The translations under genes and the position numbers were made by a program. The notes beneath the pieces are model-generated. The model made no database searches. It was given only the letters and a program-made list of their open reading frames with translations, and had not been told where the DNA came from. Shown here piece by piece: positions 1-12,238 of a stretch of DNA of 60,000 nucleotides; the stretch's first letter is position 1; each line of letters begins with the position of its first letter. Origin of the DNA: Takakia lepidozioides (taxonomy: Eukaryota; Streptophyta; Takakiopsida; Takakiales; Takakiaceae); contig CM060731.1 in the NCBI GenBank assembly GCA_030704615.1, positions 90,068,756-90,128,755 on the forward strand, read 5' to 3'.

Positions 1-231
1 AGTTAGCTGTATTTCCTAAATGTGGGTCCAGATTTACTGCTTTCATGCTTTTGTTCAACATCACAGATAGTACAGAAACTGATAAAGAGAAAAGTGATAT
101 GCTGCCACACATATACAGGAAGGGGACTATTGAAATGTTTGATTCTTGCTGATTCATCCTTTTGCAGACTCACTATTAAAAAAGCGACCTTTTTCTGCTG
201 TCTATGTGGTAGGGTGTATACCTGTCTTCAG

Positions 232-3200
232 TGAGCAGCAATGGATGCCTCTCCATCCATGACTTTGAAACTCTTTACTGCACCGCTGGAGGTTCTTGGC
301 TTCTCTTTGAAACGGAGTGTTACATCTCTTTGTCTATTTACTGTACAGAAATTGTTTGCTAGGCTATGCATGCATGCAATTACAGTGTACCAGGGTATGT
401 CACTTCTCACGGGGCAAGGAAAGAAATAGGCTAAGGGGTTGGAGAAGGGAATTAAGGGGCGCAGACAGCAAAGACCACAGACTGGGAGGGAAGAGTAGAG
501 AGGCAGGAAAAAGCAGTAGGGGGAGGGTGGAGCAATGTGATAGTGGCTCTTTCTCATGCACAAGAGGCTGGCCCACAATGCTCGTACCCCCAACCGTTCC
601 CCAACTTCAACTGACGTTTTCTTCATCTCACTTGGACAGGTTCAGAAGCAGACAAAGGTAGACCCACAGTACACATTCACACACGGCAAAAGCTTGAAGC
701 TGTGCGTTGGAATCCAGCAAATCAAGATGAGGTATATTGAGCATCGAATCCAGCAACAAAGCAAGTTACATAAAGATGGCACACAATTTTGATTTTAGTG
801 CATCTTCATGTCGATCTCATGCATGTACACCTGAATGCTGAGGCGCAGCAATATGCATGTAAATTTAGCAGGTAAGGGTGTACTCATACCGTTGCCTGCG
901 AATTTTGGCTTGCCACAGCTTTATGGCCATCGACCTGGTTGGAAACTACCCCTCCCCGAGCCTTTCGTGGTTCCACACCCACCAGGGTTTAGCTTATCCC
1001 CGCAACTTAGCTGCAGGATAAACTTAATTTCCCGCAACTGCCATTAAGATGCTTGCAGAGGCACTTGTCTGCATGCAAACTTGACAGCCGATATAGCAGG
1101 TAAGGGGGGATAGACTGGCAAAGTCTTGGCAGGAAATATGGGAAAACGGGATGTGGGGCTGGGTGGGGAAGGGATGTTCATGGATTTTATGGAGGGACAA
1201 TAAGAACCATTCTTGATGACCAACCAACAGGTTGCGTGTGTTGCATCTGGGAGTGACAAACTATTTGTCTATGATATAGCAAGTGTCTCACCCAAGCCTC
1301 ACGAGGTGAGTTTGCTTGAAGGGAGGTTGTATCAAGACTAGCATTATTGCTTCTTCCAATAGAAGGCACCTGTAAATAGGTCTTTCTTGACCTTTGTTGT
1401 GTTCAGGATTTTTGGTAGCCTCTTAGCATGTAAAAGGACGTATTTTTCTGTGACACACCATTAGCTATGTCTGTAACCTATTACTTCTCAAATTGCACTG
1501 CTATACACAAAACCTGGAGTGCCAGGAGTTTCCTATGTGAGGGGCTAATAGGGCCAGATTCTGTGGCAGCAGACTCCGCCTGTGTCTGTTGGGCTTTAGG
1601 TGGTTCTGGGGGCAAATCAACCCCCTCCCCGCCTCCCCTACCGATGTTGATGGTTGCTCTCAGTAAAGTAGTTATTTTCTCAAAACAAGCCAAAATTTTA
1701 AGGGTGGTTCCTTTGCTCATATCAATGTATGAACTGGTGCTTCAATATAGGTATTGCAATGTAGGTCGAAGAATCAAAGGGGCCAACCAGCTGCTCTTTT
1801 TGACCTCTCATTCTGTAAACTTGGAATTGGCAGGTAAGCTGGAGAGAATCAGTCGCTGCATACCACAGTACCATGTTTCTTGTTGGTTTTTGGAGATTTG
1901 CTGAACAGCTCATTCAAATGCAAACTGATGTTTCTACCAATTTAATTGACAAACCTTTCTGGCCATCTCAGTGAATCCTGTTTGTTGTGGTATTATAAGG
2001 CAAAATGAGATTCTTTATGTGGCACCTTCTTTTGTCACCTCTTTCAGGATTCTGGCTTGTGGGAATGAGAGCAATGTGCAACTTTGGGATAGGCGGGCTG
2101 GACAGTTGCCCACTTTGTCTCTGCTTGCTCCACCCGGTTCGGGTGATATCAATAGTCTTCAGCTTTCAAGAGATGAGCAGGTTGAATGCAATTCCCAACT
2201 GAGGACTTTTACCGGGATCTTAAGTATTCACCACCCTTAGTACACAGTTGGACAGCAATGAGAGACCTCAGTAATGATAATTGTAACCCCTAGGCAATCA
2301 CATAAGGCTTGTTTGACTCCGAGGCTCATTTTCCCTCCACATATCTGGATCCCTGTTTCATCAAATTGACGTGATTTTTATGGAGTAATTTAATGCGAAA
2401 TACTCCGTTGATATAATGGCTGGGGCTGAAACATTATCGTTACCTTCCACTGCAGCTTGTTTATGCAGGGAGTGAAGGCGGGTACATCTACCTCTGGGAC
2501 CTGCGAGGAGGAAGGCAGTCTGCTGCCTTTGTGAGTCCCGGCGAGGTAGTTCCTGGCAAGCCTGCAAGCTTCAGCTCTTACTTTCTACATTGTGCGATTA
2601 CAAAATATGTACCTTAACTGATGAAGGTATTGATTATGTCTCTCAAGGAGACAGGGAGCTCCACTGCCCAAAAACAGCAATTGGTGATGTCATGTCATAT
2701 GTGGGCCATGGGACAATGATATGGAAACTGGCCTACTAGTCAGTCAACACGAGAAGGAACATTTCAGATATAGCCTAATTAGCCAATGATCCCAGGAGGT
2801 AAACAAAAGCAGTTTCAAATTGTTTGTGCTCAAGACAATGTAAATAGTGCTTTATTCCAATGCCAGAAAACAGGACAGAGTATATGTAAAAACCATGTAG
2901 TCGAGATGAAAGGTTGCAAGGTTTTATCTATGAGAGTTCTGGGAATAGAAAAATGTACTCATAAGACGTTGTTTGCCGTAGGCTTGTGGCCATTGACCCC
3001 GCGCCCAGTTTGAGCGGAACACAAAGGGACAGAACCTACCTTTGTCAGGGGCTGACGCTGGTACTAAGACTTACCTTGGAATAAACAATTGATCCGGGTT
3101 TTCCAGATATCCTCTAGAAATCCCTTCACACAAGCATCAATCTGCTGTGTGTGGTTTGCCCAATAACTAGGCCCCAAAAGGGCCTGGGCTTTTGGCTCAG

Positions 3201-6200
3201 CCTCGAGACTTTCAAAGTTCGTAAATAGAGGTACAGGCACAATTCCCTTAATAAATTTGAGGAGAGCGTCTCTCTGGTGAGAGAACCCCGGCCAATGGAT
3301 CAGAAAAATGAATATTGTCTTCAGGTTGCCCACACAACAGGCAATTGCACTCTCCCTTTCCTCTCTGCTTCTGTTTGCTGTTCAAAGGTAGGCTTCCTGC
3401 CCTGAGTTTAAATTTCAGTCTAGTGCCGAGAGTGGGTAGACCCTTGAGGTCATCCATGATGTCCTCCCCCATATCACAGACTGGAAACAAGTTCAGGGAA
3501 GTTTTCTGCCTAACTTCATTTTCATCAGACAATTTCCTGGCAACAGACATGGCTTTGGACACTACAGCCTCTAAGTCAGATTTATCCAGCAGGGTCAAGA
3601 CTTGCGGATTAAGATTCAGATCCTTGAGAATCTCTTCCACTCTCTTCCGCCAGGACTTAGCCTGTTTGACAGGGCGGTCCTGTTTCCAAGATATAGAGTC
3701 GATTAACTGAGGATATCTGATGTTGGACATATGTTGCAGCTGACCCCACCATCTGACCTTGAATTCATCTCGTCGGGAGCTTAAAGAAGGGATGCCAAAC
3801 TCACCCCGAACAGCCACATTGGCTGTTTTGGAGCATGCTGACATGCACTCCTTAAGCACCCCCACTTGAATGGATTCTAGGGACTTAGCCTGGTTGGAGT
3901 TATCAACCCATATTGCATATGCATAATAACACGACAAAGCATGTTTTTCTTGACCTCAGAGTTGATCCCTCTGCAGTGGAAAAATTTAGTGAGGAGGACT
4001 CGTCTCTCAGCTGTCTTGAGTGGATCTTGTGGGAATAGATTGTACTCATAAGACGTTGTTTGCCGTAGCCTTGTGGCCATTGACCCCGCGCCCAGTTTGA
4101 GCGGGAACAAAAGGGACAGAACCTACCTCTGTCAGGGGCTGATGTTGGTAGTGTGACTAACCATCATATATAGAATTAATCCGGGTTTTCCAGATATCCT
4201 CTAGAAATCCCTTCACACAAGCATCAATCTGCTGTGTGTGATTTGCCCAAAAACTAGGCCTCAGGAGGGCCTGGGCTTTTGGCTCAGCCTCGAGACTTTC
4301 AAAGTTGTTAAACAGGGGTACAGGCACAATTCCCTTGATAGAATTGAAGAGAGCGTCTCTTTGGTGAGAGAACCCCGGACAGTGTATCAGAAAGTGAATA
4401 CTGTCTTCAGATTGCCCACACAGCGGGCAATTGCACTCTCCCTTTCCTCTCTGCTTCTGTTTGCTGTTCAAAGGTAGGCTTCCTGCCCTGAGTTTAAATT
4501 TCAGTCTAGTGCCGAGAGTGGGTAGACCCTTGAGGTCATCCAAGATGTCCTCCCCCATGTCACTGACTGGAAACAAGTTCAGGGAAGTTTTCTGCCTAAC
4601 TTCATTTTCATCAGACAATCTCATGGCAACAGACATGGCTGAGGACACTACAGCCTCTAAGTCAGATTTATCCAGCAGGGTCAAGACTTGCGGATCCAGG
4701 TCCAGGTCCTTGAGAATCTCTTCTACTCTCTTCTGCCAGGACTTGGCCTGTTTGACAGGGCGGTCCTGTTTCCAAGATATAGAGTCAATTAACTTAGGAT
4801 ATCTGGTGTTGGGCATATGTTGCAGCTGACCCCACCATCTGACCTTGAATTCATCTCGTCGGGAGCTTAAGGACGGAATGCCAAACTCACCCCGAACAGC
4901 CACATTGGCTGTTTTGGAGCATGCTGACATACACTCCTTAAGCACCCCCACTTGAATGGATTCTAGAGACTTAGCCTGGTTGGAGTTATCAACCCATATA
5001 GCAGATCCGTACTCCAAGGCAGGTCTAATAACGCGACAAAGCATGGTTTTCTTAACCTCAGAGTTGACCCCTCTGCAGTGGAAAAATTTAGTGAGCCCCA
5101 GAGCTTTGCCCTTGCCAGTTTGAACAACTTTCCGGATATGTGCATCCCAATTATAATGGGAGGAAAACTCAACGCCCAGGTAAGTGTAGGAAGGGAGGAC
5201 CGGGATCTCTTGGCTACCCCACTGCCACTTAAGATCACTTCCTCCCTCTCCTCCGTCGTTGAATGCTACCACTGCACATTTGCTGACATTAGCCTCTAGC
5301 CCCCAAAGATGGGAATAGAATGAACTCATAAGATTGCTTGCTACAGCCTTGTGGCCATAGAAAGCCCTTCACACTAGCATCAAATAGAAACCATTTCAAA
5401 TATCAAATGCTGTAGCACAAGTCTTGTTTGCAGGTAAAGTATGCAAATATAGAATAGTATTGGAAAGAGCAACATATTAAAAGCTGCAGTACGTTTTATC
5501 GTTGGTTACCTCTCCAATGCGATTCTAATAGGCTCTCACCTTGATATTTACTCATGTATGGTCCATTGGCCCCACCTTATCAAGCTGCTTCACAAATTTG
5601 GTTAGTTGGAGCCTACTATGCGGTAGAACAGATGTGGACTGTGTTATTTTGATTTGTTGCTTCCAGGTACTCAGACTCTTTGGACTTCTCCATATCCGGA
5701 TCTGCCTATATAGGATTGGGTGGCGCTTCAGGTTCCCCCTCAGGTTCCTAGTGACTTACAGTACCTCTGATCTGCAGGTGTATCATCCTCCACTCCGTTC
5801 AGTAAAGCTGGCTCCACTTCTAGAAGACATCTCTGCTTTGAAGGTATATGTGTGACCCTTTATCACAGACATGTACTCCTGAGGAAAATCTAAAAGTTGA
5901 TTCAAATTAGAGATGCCCAAGTTAGAAAGATACATAGAAGTGATATTGTTATTGGATATGTTTTTACCACCAATCTACAGTCTTTTGCCAGCTACAATGT
6001 GTGTGTGTGTCTATGACAACTGTTTATTACAGGCACAGACCAACATTGAGAATAGCTCTATACACTCGATATCTTTGAGTCCATCTTGTGGACACCACCT
6101 TGCTTTTCATCTCAACAATGGCTGGTAAGTTGGATATCTCATTCTTGTAGATCGTCACGTGAGAGTAATATTAGACAATCAGACAGATGTGTATCATTTG

Positions 6201-8125
6201 TCGTCTTCTGGCCAGTTTCTTGAGCAACTGGATGTCTTCGCAGGTAGAGTTGTAGCTTTCATCCTTTCCTAGCATAAAAGGTGCATCTGCAAATATGTGT
6301 ATGGAATATAATGTGACCTAGAGAAGCAGAAGTCAAGAAGAGATTATGGTTATGAGGACAATGTGTCGGTGTAAATTTTTCCTGTCTTGAACTGTTCGGG
6401 TTTGATATTTTCCAACTTGGTAGTGCCCTTGAGCAATCCAGATCTCATGAGCAACTAGGAATGGGGTTGGCAGGTCAGGTCTGCTGGATTTGATGAGTGT
6501 TTCTGTAACACATATACACTGTCCCCCACCCCCATGGCTGTAAGTCTTAACTATTCCTCTGTTCTGCTTATTATTGAAAATTTTTGGCCACCTTGTTCTT
6601 ATTTAGCCACTAGGATAGGATTAAAGCTTGAGTTTCACAGCGGATGACTGTAGGTTCTGTGTCCCTTCACCTCCCTGTGACTCTATTGCACCTGATCTGA
6701 GACACGTCCATAAATATTGCAACAAATTTAGAGTTGGGACAGTCAATGTAATCCTTAGGGACTCCAGAGAAACATGATTTCAGCTACTGCTGCTCGGTCC
6801 AGGTAGCTTGTGCTAACTAGGGATGACTTGGCTTTGTGGAAATAGAACAGAGTAGGATATGTGTACAACCATTCTAATTTTGGGACGCGCGGTTGATGCA
6901 GGGGACAGGAAATCGCACCTTGGGGTAGTATTAGGCGAAGGAGGCCTGCATGGCTTACATCCTATCCTGTAAGTTGCATAGCTACCTCATCTTGCTTAAG
7001 TAGTCTGGCTGGTTTTGGTTAAGTGAAAAAGCTTTTCAACATGGTATTTCTCAGTAGGAAAAGATACCAGAGCTGTGAAGCTGTTGAGGCCTTCCCTGCT
7101 GAGATTGGTAGATGAGGAAATTGTTTGTGGGTACAGATGACTTACATGGGTTAGAAAAAGAAGGCATTCAATTACAGGGAGACAGCAGCTTGTGCAACTA
7201 TACCGTTGGAGCTTCCACACAGATCTCTCTTCACAAACATAATTGAGGGGTTAATTCCTGATCACAAAGAAACAGGCTGGGACGGAGAAAGCAGGAGGAT
7301 TGCTGTGACTTTCAAATGTGAAGGGGGCCTTGGGTGGTTGTTACAGGTGTATGCAGTTGGATGTACAATGGAGCCCCTGATTAGCATGTTGGACTTCACT
7401 CCTGGTCCATCCTCCCGCTGCTCAGTTGATGATAGTAGGCAAGTTTACTAAACAACAAACCTCAGACCAAATCATTTCTCAGCACAGGTCGGTCATCGAG
7501 TATATTCTTCAAGCCAAAGACATTTTCCTGATAGTCAGTAAAAGAATTGTTTCGTTTTCTTTCAATATGAAAGTGATGTTAACCTGCTAGACCTCATCAG
7601 CAGTAGAAAGGGCTTTAAAACTCATGTTGTTCTTTTCCTCAGCCACAAAAGAGATGCCAGCAATAACGAGCCATTGCAAAGGGAGGTCCAAATTTCAGAA
7701 CCCATAGTAGCAACTGCAGCTCATCCGCTAAATGACTGCCTAGTCGCTGGAACCCAGGTTAGATCTTCCTTCCTTTCTCCCAACTGTTCTAGTCCTAATG
7801 TTTTCTTTTTTAGAGTCACAGAGAGTCCTTCAGCCTGTACGTTAAGAAGTTTCTTTTTGTTTTTCTTCCCTTGGTGTTGAGCTCTCTGATGCATTTTCTC
7901 ATCAATGACCTCTTGCCTGATCTCTCAAAATATCAACATTCATTCTTTAGGCCTTTCTCAGCTTGTTTGCTTTGTCCACAGGCTGGATCACTGTTGCTGA
8001 TTTCTCAAAAGGTCAGTTCTGCCAATGCTATCAACCTGTCATCACCTGGTTCCACCAGCCACAATGTGGCTGTAGACATGACTGAAATGCTCGAAATTAG
8101 AGCATCTAGCATACTTTTCCGGTAA
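232..8125 (+). CDS. WD40-repeat protein, multi-exon host gene (5' end uncertain)
   Basis: This is the only gene here that looks like an ordinary host gene. Exons that I can join in phase: about 232-291, 670-731, 1231-1305, 1772-1833, 2048-2180, 2456-2530, 5778-5843, 6033-6124, 6474-6539, 6902-6968, 7347-7438, 7643-7757 and 7982-8125. All but one of the introns begin with GT; the intron after 7438 begins with GC (AG|GCAAGT), and the codon phase across it fits. The product has WD40-type strands: SIHDFETLYC, VRWNPANQDE, VASGSDKLFVYDI, LACGNESNVQLWDRRAG and YAGSEGGYIYLWDLRGG, followed by a less repetitive C-terminal half (SIHSISLSPSCGHHLAFHL, then AHPLNDCLVAGTQAGSLLLISQK). WD40 propellers usually act as protein-protein scaffolds; I cannot name the ortholog. 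Upstream exons may lie before base 232 or outside the window. The last exon is uncertain: it could stop at TAA 8123-8125 or splice on after 8011. The intron 2531-5777 carries LINE insertions. Confidence 0.8.
2940..4028 (-). mobile_element. 5'-truncated LINE copy 1 (dead), in WD40 intron
   Basis: Minus-strand 3' part of a non-LTR retrotransposon. It encodes the region after the reverse transcriptase core and the zinc-binding C-terminus (CNCLLCGQPEDNIHF). The reading frame is broken: pieces read at 3877-4110, 3248-3937 and 3064-3333, so at least two frameshifts, and a stretch present in copy 2 (around 'RPALEYGSAIW') is deleted. About 120 bp of 3' UTR follow at 2943-3062. The neighbouring copy 2 is nearly identical over the shared length, so both belong to one recently active family. 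Confidence 0.8.
4029..5309 (-). mobile_element. 5'-truncated LINE copy 2, in WD40 intron
   Basis: Second copy of the same LINE 3' end, directly abutting copy 1 in the same orientation. Its 3' UTR (about 4035-4150) repeats that of copy 1 almost base for base. Each copy ends at a GGGAATAG motif (2940, 4029 and 5312), so the copies are joined head to tail at the element's 3' terminus. Confidence 0.8.
4157..5329 (-). CDS. LINE ORF2 C-terminal part (partial, uninterrupted)
   Basis: An open frame of 390 codons coding for the C-terminal third of a LINE ORF2. Residues 10-60 read like the end of a reverse transcriptase domain (LEANVSKCAVVAFN, then YTYLGVEFS). A zinc-binding motif follows near residue 320 (CNCPLCGQSEDSIHFLIHC), of the kind found after RT in many LINEs. 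Endonuclease and the RT catalytic part are missing because the copy is 5'-truncated, so it is not functional alone. The real homology begins near residue 9; the ATG is an accident of the junction. It lies antisense to the WD40 gene within its intron. Confidence 0.75.
   Translation of the reverse strand: MSSFYSHLWGLEANVSKCAVVAFNDGGEGGSDLKWQWGSQEIPVLPSYTYLGVEFSSHYNWDAHIRKVVQTGKGKALGLTKFFHCRGVNSEVKKTMLCRVIRPALEYGSAIWVDNSNQAKSLESIQVGVLKECMSACSKTANVAVRGEFGIPSLSSRRDEFKVRWWGQLQHMPNTRYPKLIDSISWKQDRPVKQAKSWQKRVEEILKDLDLDPQVLTLLDKSDLEAVVSSAMSVAMRLSDENEVRQKTSLNLFPVSDMGEDILDDLKGLPTLGTRLKFKLRAGSLPLNSKQKQRGKGECNCPLCGQSEDSIHFLIHCPGFSHQRDALFNSIKGIVPVPLFNNFESLEAEPKAQALLRPSFWANHTQQIDACVKGFLEDIWKTRINSIYDG
5310..5395 (-). 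repeat. Third LINE 3'-end remnant
   Basis: After copy 2 the sequence restarts with GGGAATAG, ACTCATAAGA and CCTTGTGGCCAT, as at 2940 and 4029, then jumps to 'CCCTTCACACTAGCATCAA', which matches the coding part of copies 1 and 2 with an internal deletion. It is a third, very short remnant of the same family. Confidence 0.65.
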
Positions 8126-9006
8126 TGTAAGTATATTGCTGATGCTATATTTATGAATCAGGACTGCTACATTACATGGGACTGTCGATAGCGATGTCTC
8201 TATTATGTGCTTCTAACTCTCTTATGGCCATATTTAATGTATACACCGTGTCCAGAAGCAATTGTTGGTGAGTAGCAAACCATCAAATTAGCTGTCACTG
8301 GTATGGGTTGCTGAACTGAATAGTCTTTGACTTCATTTGCTTCAACAATGGTGGTGGTGATGTAATAAAAAATAACTATGTTGGTGTCATTTAGGCTGAT
8401 TTAGTTTTTTAAAGCAGGTTGGTTAGGAAGTGACAAAATTATGTCTATCGAGGTGGTAATTGGGTGGTAAATAAAAACTATTCCATGTTGAAGTCCTGCT
8501 TGCCTGTTTGTCTGGATTGTTCAAAGACTCCTCACAACAAGTGGGTATGATTGTTCATTTAAAAGGTGCAATCTTTTCCTAACATGTAGGCCTCGAATTC
8601 TTTTTTGTGACCTCAATGTGACAGTTACCCAAAGTTGGGAAGAGCTGGTTTGAATTCTTCATGCCTGTAAGACTGAAATTTGATCTGGACCGTCACTTTG
8701 ATACCTGGAAACCATGATGGTGGTCATGTCAAGGTATCCATCTAGGAGATATAGTAGACCACCTAGATAGCGAGAGGAGTGTAGATACCTATGTACGTAT
8801 GTATGTGTGTAACACTAGGAGAGCTCGCTACCTAGCCACAAGTACCTAGGTGAGAGAGTAAAGTACATGTACAAAGGTAGGTAGGTAGGTAGAAAGTGGA
8901 ATGATCAGATACATAGAGACAAACAGACAGGTCTGCCACGTTGGCTGAAGAGACTCAACAAGAAACAGCAGCCAGGCTTACATGGCAAAGCATAACTTTG
9001 CAGGTA
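8126..9006. other. Intergenic stretch with tetranucleotide repeats
   Basis: No gene seen. It presumably contains the 3' UTR of the WD40 gene. Around 8788-8812 there is an ACGTATGTATGTGTG run, and at 8875-8893 a short GGTA tandem run. Confidence 0.6.
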
Positions 9007-9029
9007 CTACATACCAGTGTTGTGCGGGT
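9007..9029 (+). repeat. Left TSD and TIR of hAT-like element
   Basis: CTACATAC followed by CAGTGTTGTGCGGGT. See the inverted partner at 17730-17752. Confidence 0.65.
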
Positions 9030-9393
9030 AGTGCCTTTTTCAGGAATAGGGTTTTCTCTTGGAACCAAGTCCCGGATCCGGGTTTTTGAAATTTGGAAAA
9101 TCCGGGTCTGGGTTTTTCAACACGGACTCCGGTCCGGGTCCGGGTAGTTGTTGGGAAATATGGGTCACGGGTTCGGATCCCGGTCCTAATTAATTGATTA
9201 AATAAATTAGGAAAATAAGGTTAATTAGATATAAATTTATTTTTGGCTGGAAAAAAAATCTTAATGGTGAATTTTATTTTAAGACACATTTTTTCAAAAT
9301 ATACCATGAATATGTATTGCTCAAAAATTAAAATTCTGGTGACCTTAATCATCATTTCTTTACTCAAGGGGCCAAGGATTCTTCTCGGTTCTT

Positions 9394-11014
9394 TTGGATT
9401 CAAAGGAAGCTGCAGGTAGGGCACTTTCTTTTAATCCTCACTTGGCTGGATTTAATGTTAATATTTTTCCTTGGTCGAGTGCTATGGGCAACAAGAATGG
9501 AAAGGTGTGGAGTCCCAGGATCATTGCCCTACCATATATCCCGGTGATTCGCAACAGGGAAGGACATGATTCGCCGGCAAGAAACATCAGGCAAGATGAT
9601 TTGGGCAACATCCCCTCCAGGCCCCCATCACCCCTTTTTGGTAATGATCCAGCACTGCCCAGAAGCTCCCTTCATCTCTCCGCATCCTCCTTGATAGCCT
9701 ACAATCCAGTCCTGGCCAGAATTTGCACCAGTCTTCATTCTTTCCCCGCTTTGTCCCTTCCGGGCTCTTCAGCCATAGTCTCTCAGTCCTATCCCAAAGC
9801 TACCTGTGTGACACCATTAATCTTCCGCATATCCCCAGCTCTTGCCTTCCTAGCCACGGAGGGCAACGTTGTCAGCTTTGAATCCATCTGGATTTCCAAC
9901 AACGATGTTTCTATTTTCATGGCCAAATCTCCCATTGACTGTAGTCCAATCCCCACTCTCAGAAACAAGATCAACTCCTTTCTTCAATCTAAGTTTCATC
10001 ACTATGTGCTCCCAGCCACTGCTTAGGTCACTTGGGGCACCTACATTGAGGACCATCTTGCTCTAGGGGTTAACCTTTCGCCATCTACCCAAATTCTAGC
10101 CCTCATGGAGGAGTCGGACCTGCTAGTTACCCAAAAGATACAGGAAGGGAGATGGATCCAGCCTGCCCCTCATGACCAGCCTTCCTCGTCTTGTGGGGCC
10201 CTCATTAGGGTCAGAGACACAATGCGCAATGGTTTTGCCTTGCTCCAGGCCCTTATGGAATCGGAAGAGGTGCAAGCGAATGAGGATTTTCAGAGCCAAA
10301 GATTCCAAGAGTACCAGGGACCAATCCATGACAATGCTCAAGCTGATCCGGGAAGCTCCACAGGACATCAGCAGCAACAGGCTCTGCCTCAGCCTCATCA
10401 CCTGGACCGGATGCAGGTGCAAGGGCTTCGTTGGACCTGTCACCCCCAGCAGCCCTGCTCCTGCCATCACCAACTCCGGCTCCACCGGTCTGCCTCCCTG
10501 TCGCCCCCCATTACCCGGTGAGTGGCCTCCCTATTTCATCCCCTTCCTTATTTTCTACCCATCTCCCTTAAACCCCAACAAAGGTAACGTGTTGTGCCTC
10601 AGAACCACGTCACCCTTTCCAAGTGGCTGGAAAATTCTCCCTTCAATATCCTACTCTCTATCAGATGGAGACTTTTCGATGTATTTTGGAGCAGGATCAG
10701 GACCTCTTCCCCTGGCCACACCAAATCCTCTCAAACTTATTCTTATCTCGGATTTTTTCATGCAACTATCGGGTAGACCTAGGGTGGTGCGCACATCGTG
10801 GATGCCCTGCTCAAGGATACAGCCTCTCCCGGGGGATGACTCTTTCTACCAGGACAGCCAGAGCACCCTTATCATGGCCATAGAATTGGATAAGCCAGTA
10901 GCTGCAGCCCCAACAATCACTTCTGGAAGACAACCCTTTTGCCTTCTGACAAAAGAAGTAAGTTCCATTTCCCTTCAGACAGGCCATCGTTTGAGTCCTT
11001 CCCACTCAGCCTGA
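9394..11014 (+). pseudogene. LINE ORF1-like region, broken
   Basis: Open stretches in different frames (9394-10026, 10105-10521, 10172-11014) precede the endonuclease. The first includes a stretch 'GNVVSFESIWISNNDVSIF' that reads like real coding sequence. No zinc knuckle or RRM is clear. Position, not domain content, supports the ORF1 call. Confidence 0.5.
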
Positions 11015-11026
11015 CACACCCACAAG

Positions 11027-11836
11027 ATGCAGGTTAGTTTTTCTTCATGGAATATAAGGGGTATAGGCTCCGACCACTCAGCCCTCAAGAAAATTAAGCT
11101 GAGAGCATGGCTGGCTCCCCTTATTTCATCTTATGCCATTGTCTTTCTGCAGGAACATAAGCTAGATGATCTCAAAATTAGGAATCTTTCTGATAATCTA
11201 TGGCCTCTTGCATCCGCTCTCTAGAAGCCTTCATCCAAAGGATCAAGGGGGGGTACAGCCATCCTCCTTTCCCCTTCCATTAGGCAATTTTTGGTGAAAG
11301 ATGAGATTTGGGAGATGGGAAGAGTCCAATTCTGCTCCCTTCTGCTCCCGTCCGACCCGGAACCCATAGGCCTGGTAAACATATATGCCCCTAATAATGC
11401 AAAGGATCATTCTTCCCTGTGGGAGATGATCAACTTTAACATTTGCAGCCATAAGGAAATCAACAAATGGGTTCTAGGGGGGGACTTCAATATGGTGGAG
11501 AATGACTCAGACAGAAGAGGTTCTACGACAGCACCCCTCAACCCGGAGGAGGAGGCAATATGGCAATCTCTCCTCCAAACCCACAGCCTGGTGGAAATCC
11601 TCCCTGACACCCATCTCAATCTAGGCTCTTCCCCCCACTTCACCTGGTCCAACTATAGAGCACTGGAACACCTCTGTATGGCCCGGCTGGATAGGTTTTA
11701 CCTCTCTCTGGCTTTATCCATCAATGCAACTAGAAAGCCGCAGGAACCCATTGCCCATGGGTTTGATCACGCCCTCATTGAGCTTCGCTGTCTTTCCCTA
11801 ACGCTCATCGTAGAGGTAGGGTTGTTTACAAGCTAA
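11027..11836 (+). pseudogene. LINE endonuclease domain, broken
   Basis: Starts MQVSFSSWNIRGIGSD, the usual start of a LINE endonuclease (exonuclease-endonuclease-phosphatase fold). Other conserved blocks are FLQEHKL (with the catalytic Glu), VNIYAPN, the GGDFNMVEND block (catalytic Asp and Asn) and GFDHALIEL near the end (His). A stop at 11222-11224 and a change of frame near 11290 break it. In active elements this domain nicks the target DNA for target-primed reverse transcription. Confidence 0.8.
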
Positions 11837-12238
11837 ACTCCTCCCTTCTCAATATTCCATCCTTTATGCAGGCATTAAAGGATGAATGGCATAATCCAGG
11901 AAACCATTTTAACTGCCCCATAGAGAGATTTACCTCTAAGCTGGCGGCAACCTGTAGATGCAGCCAGATCCTTAGTAAAGACATTGTTGCAGCCAGGTCC
12001 AGGAAGGTTAAAGCCCTTAAAAACTGTCTTGAGGTGTGCCAATCGAAAATCGAATCTCGTGCATGCGATGACCACACGTTTCAGACTTACCTTGAGGCCC
12101 GGTACAATCTGGGGATCTTTTAGGAACAACAACAGGAAAAAATGAGAATGCAAACAGGGGTCAATTGGTCTGCCAAAGGAGAGAAAATGTCTAAGTATTT
12201 CTTTCAGATTCTTTAAAAAAACCAAGCTTAGAAGGGCC

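Noticed and set aside
5660-5777. Extra WD40 exon at about 5669 (VLRLFGLLHIRICLY)
   Set aside because: No WD40-like text in the needed frame; exons 2456-2530 and 5778-5843 already join in phase.
8875-8893. GGTA tandem run as a telomere-like or functional repeat
   Set aside because: Only about five units, imperfect; an ordinary microsatellite.
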